Shown: positions 41,603-50,316, numbered from the stretch's first letter. The stretch: 55,416 bases of DNA from an uncultured Methylophilaceae bacterium (GCA_905618945.1 CAJQTF010000013.1:1-55416), one strand, 5' to 3'. The notes: a model not told the origin generated them from the letters alone. Translations and numbers: made by a program.

Positions 41603-42320
41603 ATATATAAAGCATTAACCCCTCAAAAATTAAATCACCTTCTAATTTAATTCTTGATTTCCAATCGTCTTCAGCTTGTTCAAAGATTAAACTAGCATCT
41701 CCACCAGTTAATAAAATTGGTAGGCTTGATGGTAACTTTCTGCATACAAGATTGATAGCACCTTGAATACTAGTCATTATCCCAGTAGTCACTGCATCTT
41801 TAGTATTCAGACTAGGATAATGGCTCTTGCCTATTTCAGTATCAATTAAGTTCGTACTGTTATTTAACACAGCTAGACTAATTGCTACTCCAGGTAAAAT
41901 CATACCGCCTTTAAAGTGGGCCTTACTCTCCCTATCCAACTCAATCAAATCAATGGTAATGGCTGTTCCTGCATTAATTACTAATAGAGGCCTCTGATAA
42001 AGTTTCCATGCGCCTAATGCCGTTAGCCATCGATCAATACCTAAAGTCTTACGATCTTCATAATCATTAATTAAATATTCATTAGAGATAGGTTTAGTCT
42101 CAATAATCGGACATTTAAACTTTGATAAAATTTCTTTAAGTTTATCTAAAACAACAGAATGATTAACATTGGAAACAATAATTTTATCAATAGATTTAAT
42201 TGATGAGAAGTCAATATCCATGAATTCTTCAACAAGAATTGAATCTGTTAGTAAAATATCTTTATCATCACGTTGTTGCCATTTAATTCTAGTGTTACCA
42301 ATATCGATTAATAAATACAT
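41601..42320 (-). CDS. coaX: Type III pantothenate kinase
   Basis: A 239-residue acetate/sugar-kinase-fold enzyme phosphorylating pantothenate, the first step of coenzyme A synthesis. The N-terminal phosphate loop LLIDIGNTRIKW (3-14), GIDRWLTALGAW and NAGTAITIDLI, and the GGMILPG segment are characteristic. Its ATG overlaps the birA stop by one base (TAATG), and the birA-coaX pair is a common betaproteobacterial arrangement. The gene ends in the bidirectional terminator shared with lpdA. Confidence 0.95.
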   Translation of the reverse strand: MYLLIDIGNTRIKWQQRDDKDILLTDSILVEEFMDIDFSSIKSIDKIIVSNVNHSVVLDKLKEILSKFKCPIIETKPISNEYLINDYEDRKTLGIDRWLTALGAWKLYQRPLLVINAGTAITIDLIELDRESKAHFKGGMILPGVAISLAVLNNSTNLIDTEIGKSHYPSLNTKDAVTTGIMTSIQGAINLVCRKLPSSLPILLTGGDASLIFEQAEDDWKSRIKLEGDLIFEGLMLYI

Positions 42321-43309
42321 TATTCTACTTTCCTCATTGAGACTTCTCCAGATGAAAAAGTTTTGATGCCATCTTCTGTAATCACTTCTAAGGCTCCCAT
42401 ATCATTTACACCATGTTCTTTTCCAGAAATAATTCCGCCATCACCTAAGCTTATTGAAATAGACTGGTCCTGAAAAGCATCGTAACTTTGCCACTCGTCT
42501 TTGAAAGGTTCAAAACTGTTTGATTCAAATTTTGCAAGAACTTCGGTCAAATCTTTAATAATAATTCCCAGGAACTCATTTGAATCAACTTCATTATCTA
42601 TACACTGATTAATACCGATTGCTGGTTGGTCAATTTTAGCGAGTTGGTTTTTTGATAGTTTTAGATTTATACCTATGCCAATTATAGCTGCACTTTGTCC
42701 ATCCATATCACCTTGTAATTCAATTAATATACCTGCAAGTTTTTTGTACCCTTTATCATCTTTAACTAAAATATCATTGGGCCATTTGAGTAATGCTTGA
42801 TTAACATTTATTTTCTTCAAACTCCTAATTAAAGATACACCTACAGCTAAACTTAATCCAGATAGAGCAGCAGCTCCCTTAGTAAATCTCCATAGAAATG
42901 AAAAGGTAAGATTTTCACCAAGAGATGATTGCCATTGACGGCCCCGCCTTCCCTTTCCGCTTGTTTGAATATTGGCAGCAACACAAGAAGCATGAGGATA
43001 AGCTTTTGGAGCTTCTTGCATTAAAAAATTATTAGTCGAATCTACGACATCAAAAACTTTTATATTAAGCCAGCTGGCCATTTCCCCAATAGATTGTTTA
43101 ATCTTTACTTCATCTAGTAACTGGATTGAATGTGATAAAGAGTAACCTTTGCCTCTCACAGAAAATATCTCAACACCTAATTTCTGAGCTTCAGCTATCA
43201 CTTGCCATATCAATACCCGTGACACGTTAAAATTTTTAGCTATAGCCTCACCTGAGTGAAACTTACCATCGCTTAAAATAGAAAGAATTGGAAATAAAAG
43301 TTTATTCAA
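42320..43309 (-). CDS. birA: Biotin-protein ligase and biotin repressor BirA
   Basis: A 329-residue protein with an N-terminal winged-helix DNA-binding domain (about 1-60) and a ligase domain with GKGRRGRQW (118-126), the biotinyl-AMP loop, and KWPNDILV. A C-terminal SH3-like domain completes it. It biotinylates the acetyl-CoA carboxylase carrier protein and, with the helix domain present, may repress biotin genes. It begins 39 bp after blh; that gap has no terminator I can see, so read-through from the retinal operon is possible. Confidence 0.94.
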   Translation of the reverse strand: MNKLLFPILSILSDGKFHSGEAIAKNFNVSRVLIWQVIAEAQKLGVEIFSVRGKGYSLSHSIQLLDEVKIKQSIGEMASWLNIKVFDVVDSTNNFLMQEAPKAYPHASCVAANIQTSGKGRRGRQWQSSLGENLTFSFLWRFTKGAAALSGLSLAVGVSLIRSLKKINVNQALLKWPNDILVKDDKGYKKLAGILIELQGDMDGQSAAIIGIGINLKLSKNQLAKIDQPAIGINQCIDNEVDSNEFLGIIIKDLTEVLAKFESNSFEPFKDEWQSYDAFQDQSISISLGDGGIISGKEHGVNDMGALEVITEDGIKTFSSGEVSMRKVE

Positions 43310-43348
43310 AATTATAAATTAAATAAAATAATATAAATCATACCCTAC

Positions 43349-44233
43349 TTATCTTTTCATAAATTTGATTAGCGAAGGTAGTGACATATGAGCGATAGTC
43401 AAAGACCCTAAAATAGGAAATATTATCGAATAAAAATCAGCATTCCAATATTCACCATATGTAAACCCAATAAAAAGTATCACTGGCGAAGTAAATAAAA
43501 ATATCCATTTTAAATCAATACTCCAATTAAACTTTGAATCGATTAAAGAACGAACTCCATGAAGCCCACAGAAGTAGATAGCAAACCACACAAACGGATG
43601 AGTAAAATATGAAAGAGTAACTAACACTGTCAGTTCAGAAAGAAATAATATATTTTTATTTTTATGCCAATTAATATTTATATTTGATTTAAGAATATTT
43701 TGTATAACAGCCCAATATATTCTAATAATACTGAGTATTAAAACACAATAAATAACGGCAGCAATTGATTCGGGTATCTTCATACCAATTAAATTATAGA
43801 AAATAGATTCAACTATGTCTTTTTTAAACAACATAGGCAGAAAAGTCATTGTAAATCCCCAAGATAGCTTAATATTAATGTCGGATAAATTAAGGAGTTT
43901 TAAGTCTGCATTGCCAAAATGAAAAACTGACATTATAAGTAATATAACTAGACCTATTATTGGAAAATTAATCCACAATAACCACCCAAATAAAACTAAT
44001 ATCAAATATATAGTAAATAAAATAAACCTTTGAAGGTTCTTATTTATACCCTTCCATATCAATTTGCCATCTAATGCGCCATGACTTACTCCAAGTGTCC
44101 CCACAAAAAAAAGAGCAATCCAGATTAAATAATTTAGATAGGTCTCTTCAAAACTTATAAATAAATTAAGAAATAAAAATAATGATGCAAATAAAATAAA
44201 TAATTGTTGATGAATAATAACTTTATTTAACAT
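43349..44233 (-). CDS. blh: Beta-carotene 15,15'-dioxygenase Blh (retinal-forming)
   Basis: A 294-residue polytopic membrane protein of the Brp/Blh family, which cleaves beta-carotene into two retinals. The conserved metal-ligand histidines are visible in GVSHGALD (His51), FHFG (His105), FCGLHGVRS (His225) and IAHM (His282), set among about eight hydrophobic segments. It is the last gene of the crtE-crtI-crtB-crtY-blh run, overlapping crtY by 11 bp. Its product supplies retinal to the proteorhodopsin encoded upstream on the same strand. Confidence 0.95.
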   Translation of the reverse strand: MLNKVIIHQQLFILFASLFLFLNLFISFEETYLNYLIWIALFFVGTLGVSHGALDGKLIWKGINKNLQRFILFTIYLILVLFGWLLWINFPIIGLVILLIMSVFHFGNADLKLLNLSDINIKLSWGFTMTFLPMLFKKDIVESIFYNLIGMKIPESIAAVIYCVLILSIIRIYWAVIQNILKSNININWHKNKNILFLSELTVLVTLSYFTHPFVWFAIYFCGLHGVRSLIDSKFNWSIDLKWIFLFTSPVILFIGFTYGEYWNADFYSIIFPILGSLTIAHMSLPSLIKFMKR

Positions 44234-45359
44234 ATTTTTTTATTAGGCCATGAATCATTAGTTTTTTTGGCATACTTAAGATTATCAAGAAGATGTCACT
44301 CAAGGTTGGGGCATCAGACATGAATCTAATAATTGATTTAATATCAGCATTACTGAACAATTTCATAAATAAGTTTGGTACTTTTTGAGGCCAAAAATAA
44401 CATACTGTTAGGAAAATGCTATCGAACCATTCTAATAGTTTATTTGGTTTAAATTGAAACTCATTTATATTGTCTTGTTTAATTTTCTTTGATTCAATTG
44501 ATTTGACCCATTGAGCAATCCGCATCATTGAGTAACCTGTAGATGGTCTTGCCATCCCAGCAGACAATCCAATCGGTATATTATTATTATTTATAAATTC
44601 CCTATCAAGAATCATTGGGATGATTCCTCTTTCTTCTTTAATTAGTTTAGTACTTTTATATCTTTTAAGTAATTTTTTCTGCAATTTTTTAATATCAATC
44701 AAGGAAGGTCTTTTCGAAAAAAAGGTTGTTTCAACTAATGCACTTTTTTTAGAAAAAGGAAGGGTGTAGGTAAATTCAACCTCTTTTTTATTGTTAGAGA
44801 AGTTCATTAATTTAATTACTTCAGGATCAAATTGTTCATTCTTAGAAACAATTTCATTACCAACGAATGCCTGCTGAAGGCTTGGTGGTGATTCGTACTG
44901 TTCTTTTGAAATTTTATTTCGACTATCAATTAGATACTTAGTCTTTATAGTAACGTTCTTAGTGATAACTTCAATTAAACCTTTATTATTCTTAATTTTT
45001 CTTACATCTAATCCTTGCTTAATTGAAATTTTATTTTTACATTGATTTAGGAGTTCCTTAAGGGTCTCTTTCCCATCAAAGCATTCATATGAATATGGGC
45101 TGATATCCCTACAAATAGTATCATTTTCATATGACACTTCAATCTTTCTCCACACATGTCTTGGCTTTAGATTGTATATTTTTTTAATATCAATTAAATC
45201 AGGCCCCTGCCAGATACAAAAGGTCTGATTAATATTTTTTTTTATACTTTTTTCAATTAATAGAATAGATTGATCTTTATTTTTAAGAATATACCTAGAT
45301 AAAAACATTAAGCTTGAAAGCCCTGCTCCTATAACGACAATATCGTAGCTTTTACTCAA
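44223..45359 (-). CDS. crtY: Lycopene beta-cyclase CrtY
   Basis: A 378-residue flavoprotein that closes both ends of lycopene to beta-carotene. The N-terminal dinucleotide loop is VVIGAGLSSLMF (8-19), and the segment GLSAGMARPSTGYSMMRI matches the CrtY motif with the PxTGYS core. Very Lys- and Ile-rich, reflecting the AT-rich base composition. It starts in a 4-bp overlap with crtB and ends in an 11-bp overlap with blh. Confidence 0.92.
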   Translation of the reverse strand: MSKSYDIVVIGAGLSSLMFLSRYILKNKDQSILLIEKSIKKNINQTFCIWQGPDLIDIKKIYNLKPRHVWRKIEVSYENDTICRDISPYSYECFDGKETLKELLNQCKNKISIKQGLDVRKIKNNKGLIEVITKNVTIKTKYLIDSRNKISKEQYESPPSLQQAFVGNEIVSKNEQFDPEVIKLMNFSNNKKEVEFTYTLPFSKKSALVETTFFSKRPSLIDIKKLQKKLLKRYKSTKLIKEERGIIPMILDREFINNNNIPIGLSAGMARPSTGYSMMRIAQWVKSIESKKIKQDNINEFQFKPNKLLEWFDSIFLTVCYFWPQKVPNLFMKLFSNADIKSIIRFMSDAPTLSDIFLIILSMPKKLMIHGLIKKYVK

Positions 45360-46219
45360 CTGTTATTTACTCCTGGTAAATTCTGAATAGCACTGTGTAA
45401 TTCTGCATTATGAATAGATAACTTATTATATGATTTTTTAGAAGTGAGGATATTAATTAAGGTTATCTTTAATTTTTCAATTTTGGTAATAAATACTCTG
45501 CTGTCTAAATATGATATTTTTTTATTAATAATTTTTTTACCAATAGCTTGATAGAGTTTTGATGCAACTCTAATGGCTAGTGATGTTTTACCTGGTAAGA
45601 ATGGAATGGCATTTTCTGAGCTTGCGTAATACTTATCAGCTAGAATAAGTAATGACTTTTGACAGGATTGAATTTTTTCAAAAGTCTTCTTATTAGAAAT
45701 ATTCACCTGATTTGCTCTTAAATTCCCAACTAAATTCTGAGGTAAATATATCCTACCCATCGCTGCATCCTCTTTTATATCTCTACATATGTTCGTCAAT
45801 TGCATTGCAATTCCTAAATCAATTGCATAATGACGTATCTTAATATTATTTACCTCTAATGCATCACAAACCATTAGTCCAACAATTCCAGCGACTCTAT
45901 AACAATAAACAATTAGTTCATCAAGTGATTTAGGTTGGGTATGCGACAAATCACTTTGCTGTCCCAACATGAATTGATTCACTATCGCCTTTGTTGGATA
46001 AAACTTTTTCTCTAAATTTACGAACTCTTCTATTTTTTTATGGAAATTATCTTTAAAATTTATATTTTGGTTTTTTTCACTACCATCTACTAAATCATCT
46101 ATTCTTCTGCAGAAAGCATATATTGAAAATAATCTTAATTTAATCGATTTTTCTAGAAAAAAAGATGCCCAATAGAAAGTTTTGCCATATTTTTGTATTA
46201 TTTGGACTTGCTTTTTCAT
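45356..46219 (-). CDS. crtB: Phytoene synthase CrtB
   Basis: A 287-residue squalene/phytoene synthase that condenses two GGPP into phytoene. The first Asp motif is DDLVDG (41-46). The second region is NICRDIKEDAAMGRIYLP (143-160) with Arg146, Asp147 and Asp151 of the NxxRDxxxD pattern. It overlaps crtI by 4 bp and crtY by 4 bp, so it is translated within the retinal operon. Confidence 0.95.
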   Translation of the reverse strand: MKKQVQIIQKYGKTFYWASFFLEKSIKLRLFSIYAFCRRIDDLVDGSEKNQNINFKDNFHKKIEEFVNLEKKFYPTKAIVNQFMLGQQSDLSHTQPKSLDELIVYCYRVAGIVGLMVCDALEVNNIKIRHYAIDLGIAMQLTNICRDIKEDAAMGRIYLPQNLVGNLRANQVNISNKKTFEKIQSCQKSLLILADKYYASSENAIPFLPGKTSLAIRVASKLYQAIGKKIINKKISYLDSRVFITKIEKLKITLINILTSKKSYNKLSIHNAELHSAIQNLPGVNNS

Positions 46220-47682
46220 GAATGAATTATGTTGTCGACAACTTTTGCTGAGTTTAGAACTCCAGGAATTCCAGCGCCTGGATGAGTCCCTGCACCTACA
46301 TAATATAGATTTTTATATTTATCATCTTGATTATGAGTTCTAAACCATGCCGACTGAGTTAGTATTGGCGCAATTGAAAATCCACTCCCATAGGGCGTTC
46401 TATAATCATTTTTAAAATCTAATGGCGTCATACAAAATTTAGAAACAGCATTTGTTAAAATACCGGGCATTATGGTTTTATCTAATGAAGCTAATATCTT
46501 CTCAGAAAAGGCTTCTTTAATCTCATTCCAATTGTAGTTTCCTTTTAAATTCGGAACTGGCACCAAAGCATAGTATGAATCGTGCCCTGCAGGTGCAAAT
46601 GACGAATCAGTAGCTGTAGGTCTATGAAGGTATATTGAGAAATCATCAGCTAAGTGGTGCTTATCAAAAATATCTTCTAATAATTCTTTATATCTAGGGC
46701 CCATCCAAATTGTATGGTGTGCGACATTTTTGTATTGCTTTTTTGAGCCAAAAAATAAAACAAACAACCCCATGGAATGTTTGGCATACCTTTTAAGTAT
46801 TTGGTTGTGCCATGATATTTTGCTGTTTTTAAGAAACTCAGTATTAACTTGGATTGGATCAGCGTTGCTCACAACAATATCAGCCTTTATTTCTTTTCCA
46901 TTTAAAAATTTAACGCTTTGGATAGAATTTTTATTGGTAATAAATTCATCAACATCATGTTTAAGATGAATTTTTATATCGTGTCTCTCCATTAATTTTC
47001 TTAATTCTAAAATAAGGTGATTAGTGCCTCCCATTACAAATGATATACCCCACTTTTGTTCTAATGCATGAATTAATGCATAAATTGAGGATGTCGTAAA
47101 AGGATTACCTCCTACCAAAAGTGGCTGAATTGAAAAAGCCTGTCTTAAATTAGGATGTTCTAGATATTTTGAAACAAAACCATAAACAGATTTATATCCG
47201 CCTAATCTTATAATATCTGGTCCGTACCTTAGCATTTTATAAATTTTGTTAAATGGCTCACTAGCTAGTTTTTCATAACCCAGCTCAAAGATTACCTCTG
47301 CCCTTTTAAGCATTTTTATATAACCGTCAACATCTTTTGGGGATATTTGATCAATTCTTTCTAGCATTTTTTCTCTATCAGGGCCGTAATCAAATTCTGT
47401 TCCATCATTAAAATAAAATCGATACCAAGGATCTAATGGCTGAAAAGTTACATAATTATTTATGTCTTCGCCTAGAAGGCTAAATAATTCGTTAAACAAA
47501 TATGGGGCAGTTATAACCGTTGGGCCTGCGTCATGAAGATAGCCATCTTTACTAAATTTTTGCGCCCGACCACCAAGCTCATTTAATCTTTCGTATATAG
47601 CTACGTCATAACCTCTAGCTTTGAAGCGAATTGCTGATGCTATTCCACCTAAACCGCCTCCAATAATTGCTACATTTTTCAT
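46216..47682 (-). CDS. crtI: Phytoene desaturase CrtI
   Basis: A 488-residue FAD enzyme that desaturates phytoene to lycopene. The N-terminal GGGLGGIASAIRFKARGYDV dinucleotide-binding motif and ELGGRAQ follow the family. The C-terminal YYVGAGTHPGAGIPGVLNSA motif is the CrtI FAD signature. It overlaps crtE (upstream) and crtB (downstream) by 4 bp each. Confidence 0.96.
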   Translation of the reverse strand: MKNVAIIGGGLGGIASAIRFKARGYDVAIYERLNELGGRAQKFSKDGYLHDAGPTVITAPYLFNELFSLLGEDINNYVTFQPLDPWYRFYFNDGTEFDYGPDREKMLERIDQISPKDVDGYIKMLKRAEVIFELGYEKLASEPFNKIYKMLRYGPDIIRLGGYKSVYGFVSKYLEHPNLRQAFSIQPLLVGGNPFTTSSIYALIHALEQKWGISFVMGGTNHLILELRKLMERHDIKIHLKHDVDEFITNKNSIQSVKFLNGKEIKADIVVSNADPIQVNTEFLKNSKISWHNQILKRYAKHSMGLFVLFFGSKKQYKNVAHHTIWMGPRYKELLEDIFDKHHLADDFSIYLHRPTATDSSFAPAGHDSYYALVPVPNLKGNYNWNEIKEAFSEKILASLDKTIMPGILTNAVSKFCMTPLDFKNDYRTPYGSGFSIAPILTQSAWFRTHNQDDKYKNLYYVGAGTHPGAGIPGVLNSAKVVDNIIHS

Positions 47683-48650
47683 TGCTTATCCACCATTAGA
47701 CTTTCCAATCTTGTATTGATCTCATCTTTAATTGAGTTTAGAACAGGTTGGACTACTACAGGGACTCTATGAAATTGTTGTTTTGCATCTTCAAGTAAAT
47801 CATTTATATTGATTTTTTGCTCCTGAAAAGATTCTCTATCAATATGATTAATTAGCAATTTAGGATCTTCTTTTATTTTTAGTTTACTTTCTCGATCTAG
47901 CTTATCTATAATTTTAATCAGCATCCCATTTGGATGATTTTTATAAATATCAGTAAAAATCTCTTGATTGATACCTACTAAATTCTCAACATCGTTTAAG
48001 TACTGATAAGATAAACCCAAGTAATTTGTTGCTTCTTTCAGTCCATCACATTCATCAATTGAGCATTCCCGGCATTTAAACATCCCCATCATTGGAAGCG
48101 CGATGAATGGTGAGGTTTTATTAATTGCCATTTTCATATACTGCTGCCATGACATTTCAAATGTATCAAAACTAATATCTTTAGATTGTCCAAAAATTAT
48201 CTCCTTAACTGAACAAGATAGTAATTTTAATAAAATTGTTTGATGCCAACCCTGCTCAATTTCAGTAATCTTTCTAAAAGATTCAGCAATTAGATAATCA
48301 CCTGTACAAATTGCTGCAGAAATACCATATTCCTTCCAAACACTACTCTGACCTCTGCGAAGTGAGTCTTCATCACATACATCATCGTGCAATAAGGATG
48401 CGCTATGAATTAATTCACAGACTACTGCCCAATTGATATACGTTTGACTTGATAAACCTAATAAACCACCCGTAGCTAAAGATAATCTTGATCTTAACCA
48501 CTTACCTTGTGATTCGCCATGATGAGTAAGCCAAGATGAAAGAAACTTATCATCTACATCAAAACTTTTTGCAAATTCATTCTTTACCTTTTCAAGAAAT
48601 TCGTCTGCTTCTGGGGGCACAAAAGATTCATCCCAATAATTTTTCTTCAT
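47679..48650 (-). CDS. crtE: Polyprenyl diphosphate synthase, CrtE-like (GGPP supply)
   Basis: A 323-residue trans-prenyltransferase expected to make geranylgeranyl diphosphate for carotenoids. The first Asp-rich motif is intact (HDDVCDEDSLRRG, Asp89, Asp90, Asp93). The second motif, normally DDxxD, reads Asn219-Asp-Val-Glu-Asn223 (YLNDVENL), so two of its three aspartates are replaced. I checked the codons (AAC at 219). The basic RSRL near 53-56 and KTS (178-180) are present. Activity is likely because the gene heads a complete pathway, but the active site is unusual. It starts 64 bp after the second rhodopsin gene. Confidence 0.88.
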   Translation of the reverse strand: MKKNYWDESFVPPEADEFLEKVKNEFAKSFDVDDKFLSSWLTHHGESQGKWLRSRLSLATGGLLGLSSQTYINWAVVCELIHSASLLHDDVCDEDSLRRGQSSVWKEYGISAAICTGDYLIAESFRKITEIEQGWHQTILLKLLSCSVKEIIFGQSKDISFDTFEMSWQQYMKMAINKTSPFIALPMMGMFKCRECSIDECDGLKEATNYLGLSYQYLNDVENLVGINQEIFTDIYKNHPNGMLIKIIDKLDRESKLKIKEDPKLLINHIDRESFQEQKININDLLEDAKQQFHRVPVVVQPVLNSIKDEINTRLESLMVDKQ

Positions 48651-48714
48651 AACATTATTTAACCATAAAAAAACGTACTGTATAGACCCGCTTTTTTTAA
48701 GAATATGAAAAGAT

Positions 48715-49452
48715 TTAAGCGCCTATATCAGATTTACGTTGAGCAATCATATAGATCATTACACCAAAAATACCAATTGATAATACATCGGCTATTGTAT
48801 AACCAACTTGGATACTTACATAAGAAGCTTCTTGATTAATCATTGGAAATAAATATATGACTGGATAAAAAGCCCATGAAATAATAAGTAGCCATCTTGA
48901 ATTGCTAACTAAACTTTGAACATTTTTTGGTTGTTTTAATATTGAAGGGCCTAAGCCTTCAACTAAACTATAAAGAATATATGCAAATGGAATCATAGCT
49001 AGTGTCCAATAGATCCAACGATCACCTAGTTGGCTTAAGGCAACTGATCCTTCACCCAAGTAGCCTAAAATAACCATAAATATTGCTGCGAAAACTAGTT
49101 TCGTACCTCTAGAATATGTTTCCTCTTTACTTAGTCGCATGACAAGCACTAATTGAAGTAACAGCAAAGGAACAGTTAATAGCCAACCAACATAGCGGTA
49201 AGCAACATTAAATTGAGTACCCGATGCTAAGACCTCACCATATAATAACGTGTAAGCATCATTGAAGCTTTCAAACATTCTTAAGTGATGATAGAAAGCA
49301 ATTAGGCACACCAAACCAGATAATGTGAGAGCCGTCTTATATGCTGGAGCGACTTGCGAGCGCTGTGCAAAAAAGAAAACTGTACTTGCACCAAATGTTG
49401 CTATTGCAAAAGATAACGAGTTATATATTAAGTTAAAATCTACTAGCTGCAT
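48715..49452 (-). CDS. Xanthorhodopsin-like seven-helix protein without the retinal lysine
   Basis: A 245-residue seven-helix microbial rhodopsin homologue of the xanthorhodopsin branch (IAFYHHLRMF in helix B, RYVGWLLTVPLL in helix C, VGYTIADVLSIGIFG in helix G). The Schiff-base lysine position is Ile226 (ATT). The proton acceptor is Gly89 (GGT; usually Asp GAT) and the donor Gln100 (CAA; usually Glu). Arg86, Thr93, His55 and Asp222 are kept. The carotenoid-antenna glycine of xanthorhodopsin aligns with Trp149. The start is ATG 49452 with GGGAGA just upstream, not the in-frame TTG at 49464. It cannot bind retinal by the normal Schiff base. The frame is intact and sits between proteorhodopsin and crtE. 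Confidence 0.93.
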   Translation of the reverse strand: MQLVDFNLIYNSLSFAIATFGASTVFFFAQRSQVAPAYKTALTLSGLVCLIAFYHHLRMFESFNDAYTLLYGEVLASGTQFNVAYRYVGWLLTVPLLLLQLVLVMRLSKEETYSRGTKLVFAAIFMVILGYLGEGSVALSQLGDRWIYWTLAMIPFAYILYSLVEGLGPSILKQPKNVQSLVSNSRWLLIISWAFYPVIYLFPMINQEASYVSIQVGYTIADVLSIGIFGVMIYMIAQRKSDIGA

Positions 49453-49475
49453 CTTATCTCCCAATTTGTATCCTC

Positions 49476-49506
49476 AAAAAAAAACGCGCCATTCTTGGCG
49501 CGTTTT
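49476..49506 (-). terminator. Hairpin terminator between proteorhodopsin and the second rhodopsin
   Basis: Perfect 10-bp stem AAAACGCGCC (49481-49490) / GGCGCGTTTT (49497-49506), 6-base loop, and a nine-T run on the minus strand (49476-49484). It lies 33 bp after the proteorhodopsin stop and 24 bp before the next ATG. It should end most proteorhodopsin transcripts and lower expression of the downstream genes. Confidence 0.9.
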
Positions 49507-49539
49507 CTAAATTACCTTATTCAAGCACTAAAGCTTCTA

Positions 49540-50220
49540 TTAAGCTTTTGAACCTGATGTTGCTGCAGCCCATATAACTACACCGAATGCTATCTTATTA
49601 ACAAAATCAGCTAAGTTATAAATTAAGTTCAAAGTACCTGCATCTGCACTACCGGTATAACCGAGGTAATATCCAAGTGGATATATAGCCCAACCAACAG
49701 TCACAATAAGTCTTAAAGCATTAAATGCTTTTTTACTTGCTGCTGTACCCTTGCTTGCACTTATTTTACTAGCCTCGCCTACGAATATTTCGTAGATGAT
49801 GTATAACCAAGCTATCATACCTACAGTAAAGCCAGACCATAAACCTACGGTACCAACTTCGCCAAGATAACCGGCAACCAACATAACCACTGAGGCAATA
49901 AGTAGACGCCAAAATACTGACATTGCGACAACTGCAATAGCAGCTAGGATTAGATAGAACTCAACAATCTGAAGTGGTACTGTTAAAAGCCAATCTACAT
50001 ACCTAAATACTGTTGGAGAAGCGCCTGTATCTATCCAAATTCCTCTCATATAAAAATAGTGAATTGCTGCTATACCTGTAACCATTGCAGCAACTGTAAG
50101 TGATGTTTTCCATTTCCCTACAGCTCTATCTCTTTCTACCCAGAAAAAAAACGTTGCAGCTACCATTGCCGCAGATAAAAGCCAGAAGCTTACCCCGACA
50201 AAATCATTTGGATCTAACAT
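49540..50220 (-). CDS. Proteorhodopsin, light-driven proton pump, blue-tuned
   Basis: A 226-residue seven-helix retinal protein of the proteorhodopsin type. Helix C reads RYVDWLLTVPLQIVE with Asp76 (acceptor), Thr80 and Glu87 (donor). Gln84 is at the tuning site (105 in the SAR86 protein), where Gln gives blue and Leu green absorption. His54 (partner of the acceptor), Asp205 and the Schiff-base Lys209 (YNLADFVNK) are intact. It has a strong AGGAGAG ribosome site. It pumps protons outward in the light, adding to the proton motive force. Retinal comes from the crt-blh genes downstream on the same strand. GC content is higher than in the crt genes. Confidence 0.98.
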   Translation of the reverse strand: MLDPNDFVGVSFWLLSAAMVAATFFFWVERDRAVGKWKTSLTVAAMVTGIAAIHYFYMRGIWIDTGASPTVFRYVDWLLTVPLQIVEFYLILAAIAVVAMSVFWRLLIASVVMLVAGYLGEVGTVGLWSGFTVGMIAWLYIIYEIFVGEASKISASKGTAASKKAFNALRLIVTVGWAIYPLGYYLGYTGSADAGTLNLIYNLADFVNKIAFGVVIWAAATSGSKA

Positions 50221-50277
50221 ATATAACTCTCCTGTTAAAAAATACTAGTTAAAAAATTTAAAGAATGCTAAGAAAAG

Positions 50278-50307
50278 ATATTAGTTATTTTTTATTAGCG
50301 TCCTCAA
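50278..50307 (-). promoter_or_regulatory. Candidate sigma70 promoter for proteorhodopsin
   Basis: On the minus strand TTGAGG (50302-50307) and TAATAT (50278-50283) with an 18-bp spacer, 57 bp before the proteorhodopsin ATG, in the 235-bp divergent gap with glnS. The rest of the gap holds the palindrome at 50317-50329 and AT-rich sequence. Confidence 0.45.
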
Positions 50308-50316
50308 AAGCACTTA

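Noticed and set aside
48651-48714. Terminator or promoter between the second rhodopsin and crtE
   Set aside because: A-rich and T-rich runs are present, but the hairpin does not pair past them and no -35/-10 pair has good spacing.
48715-49452. Second rhodopsin read as a carotenoid-antenna xanthorhodopsin proton pump
   Set aside because: The lysine, acceptor and donor are all replaced and the antenna glycine aligns with Trp149.
49453-49464. TTG start for the second rhodopsin homologue
   Set aside because: The TTG falls inside the ribosome-site region of the ATG at 49452, which gives the better start.
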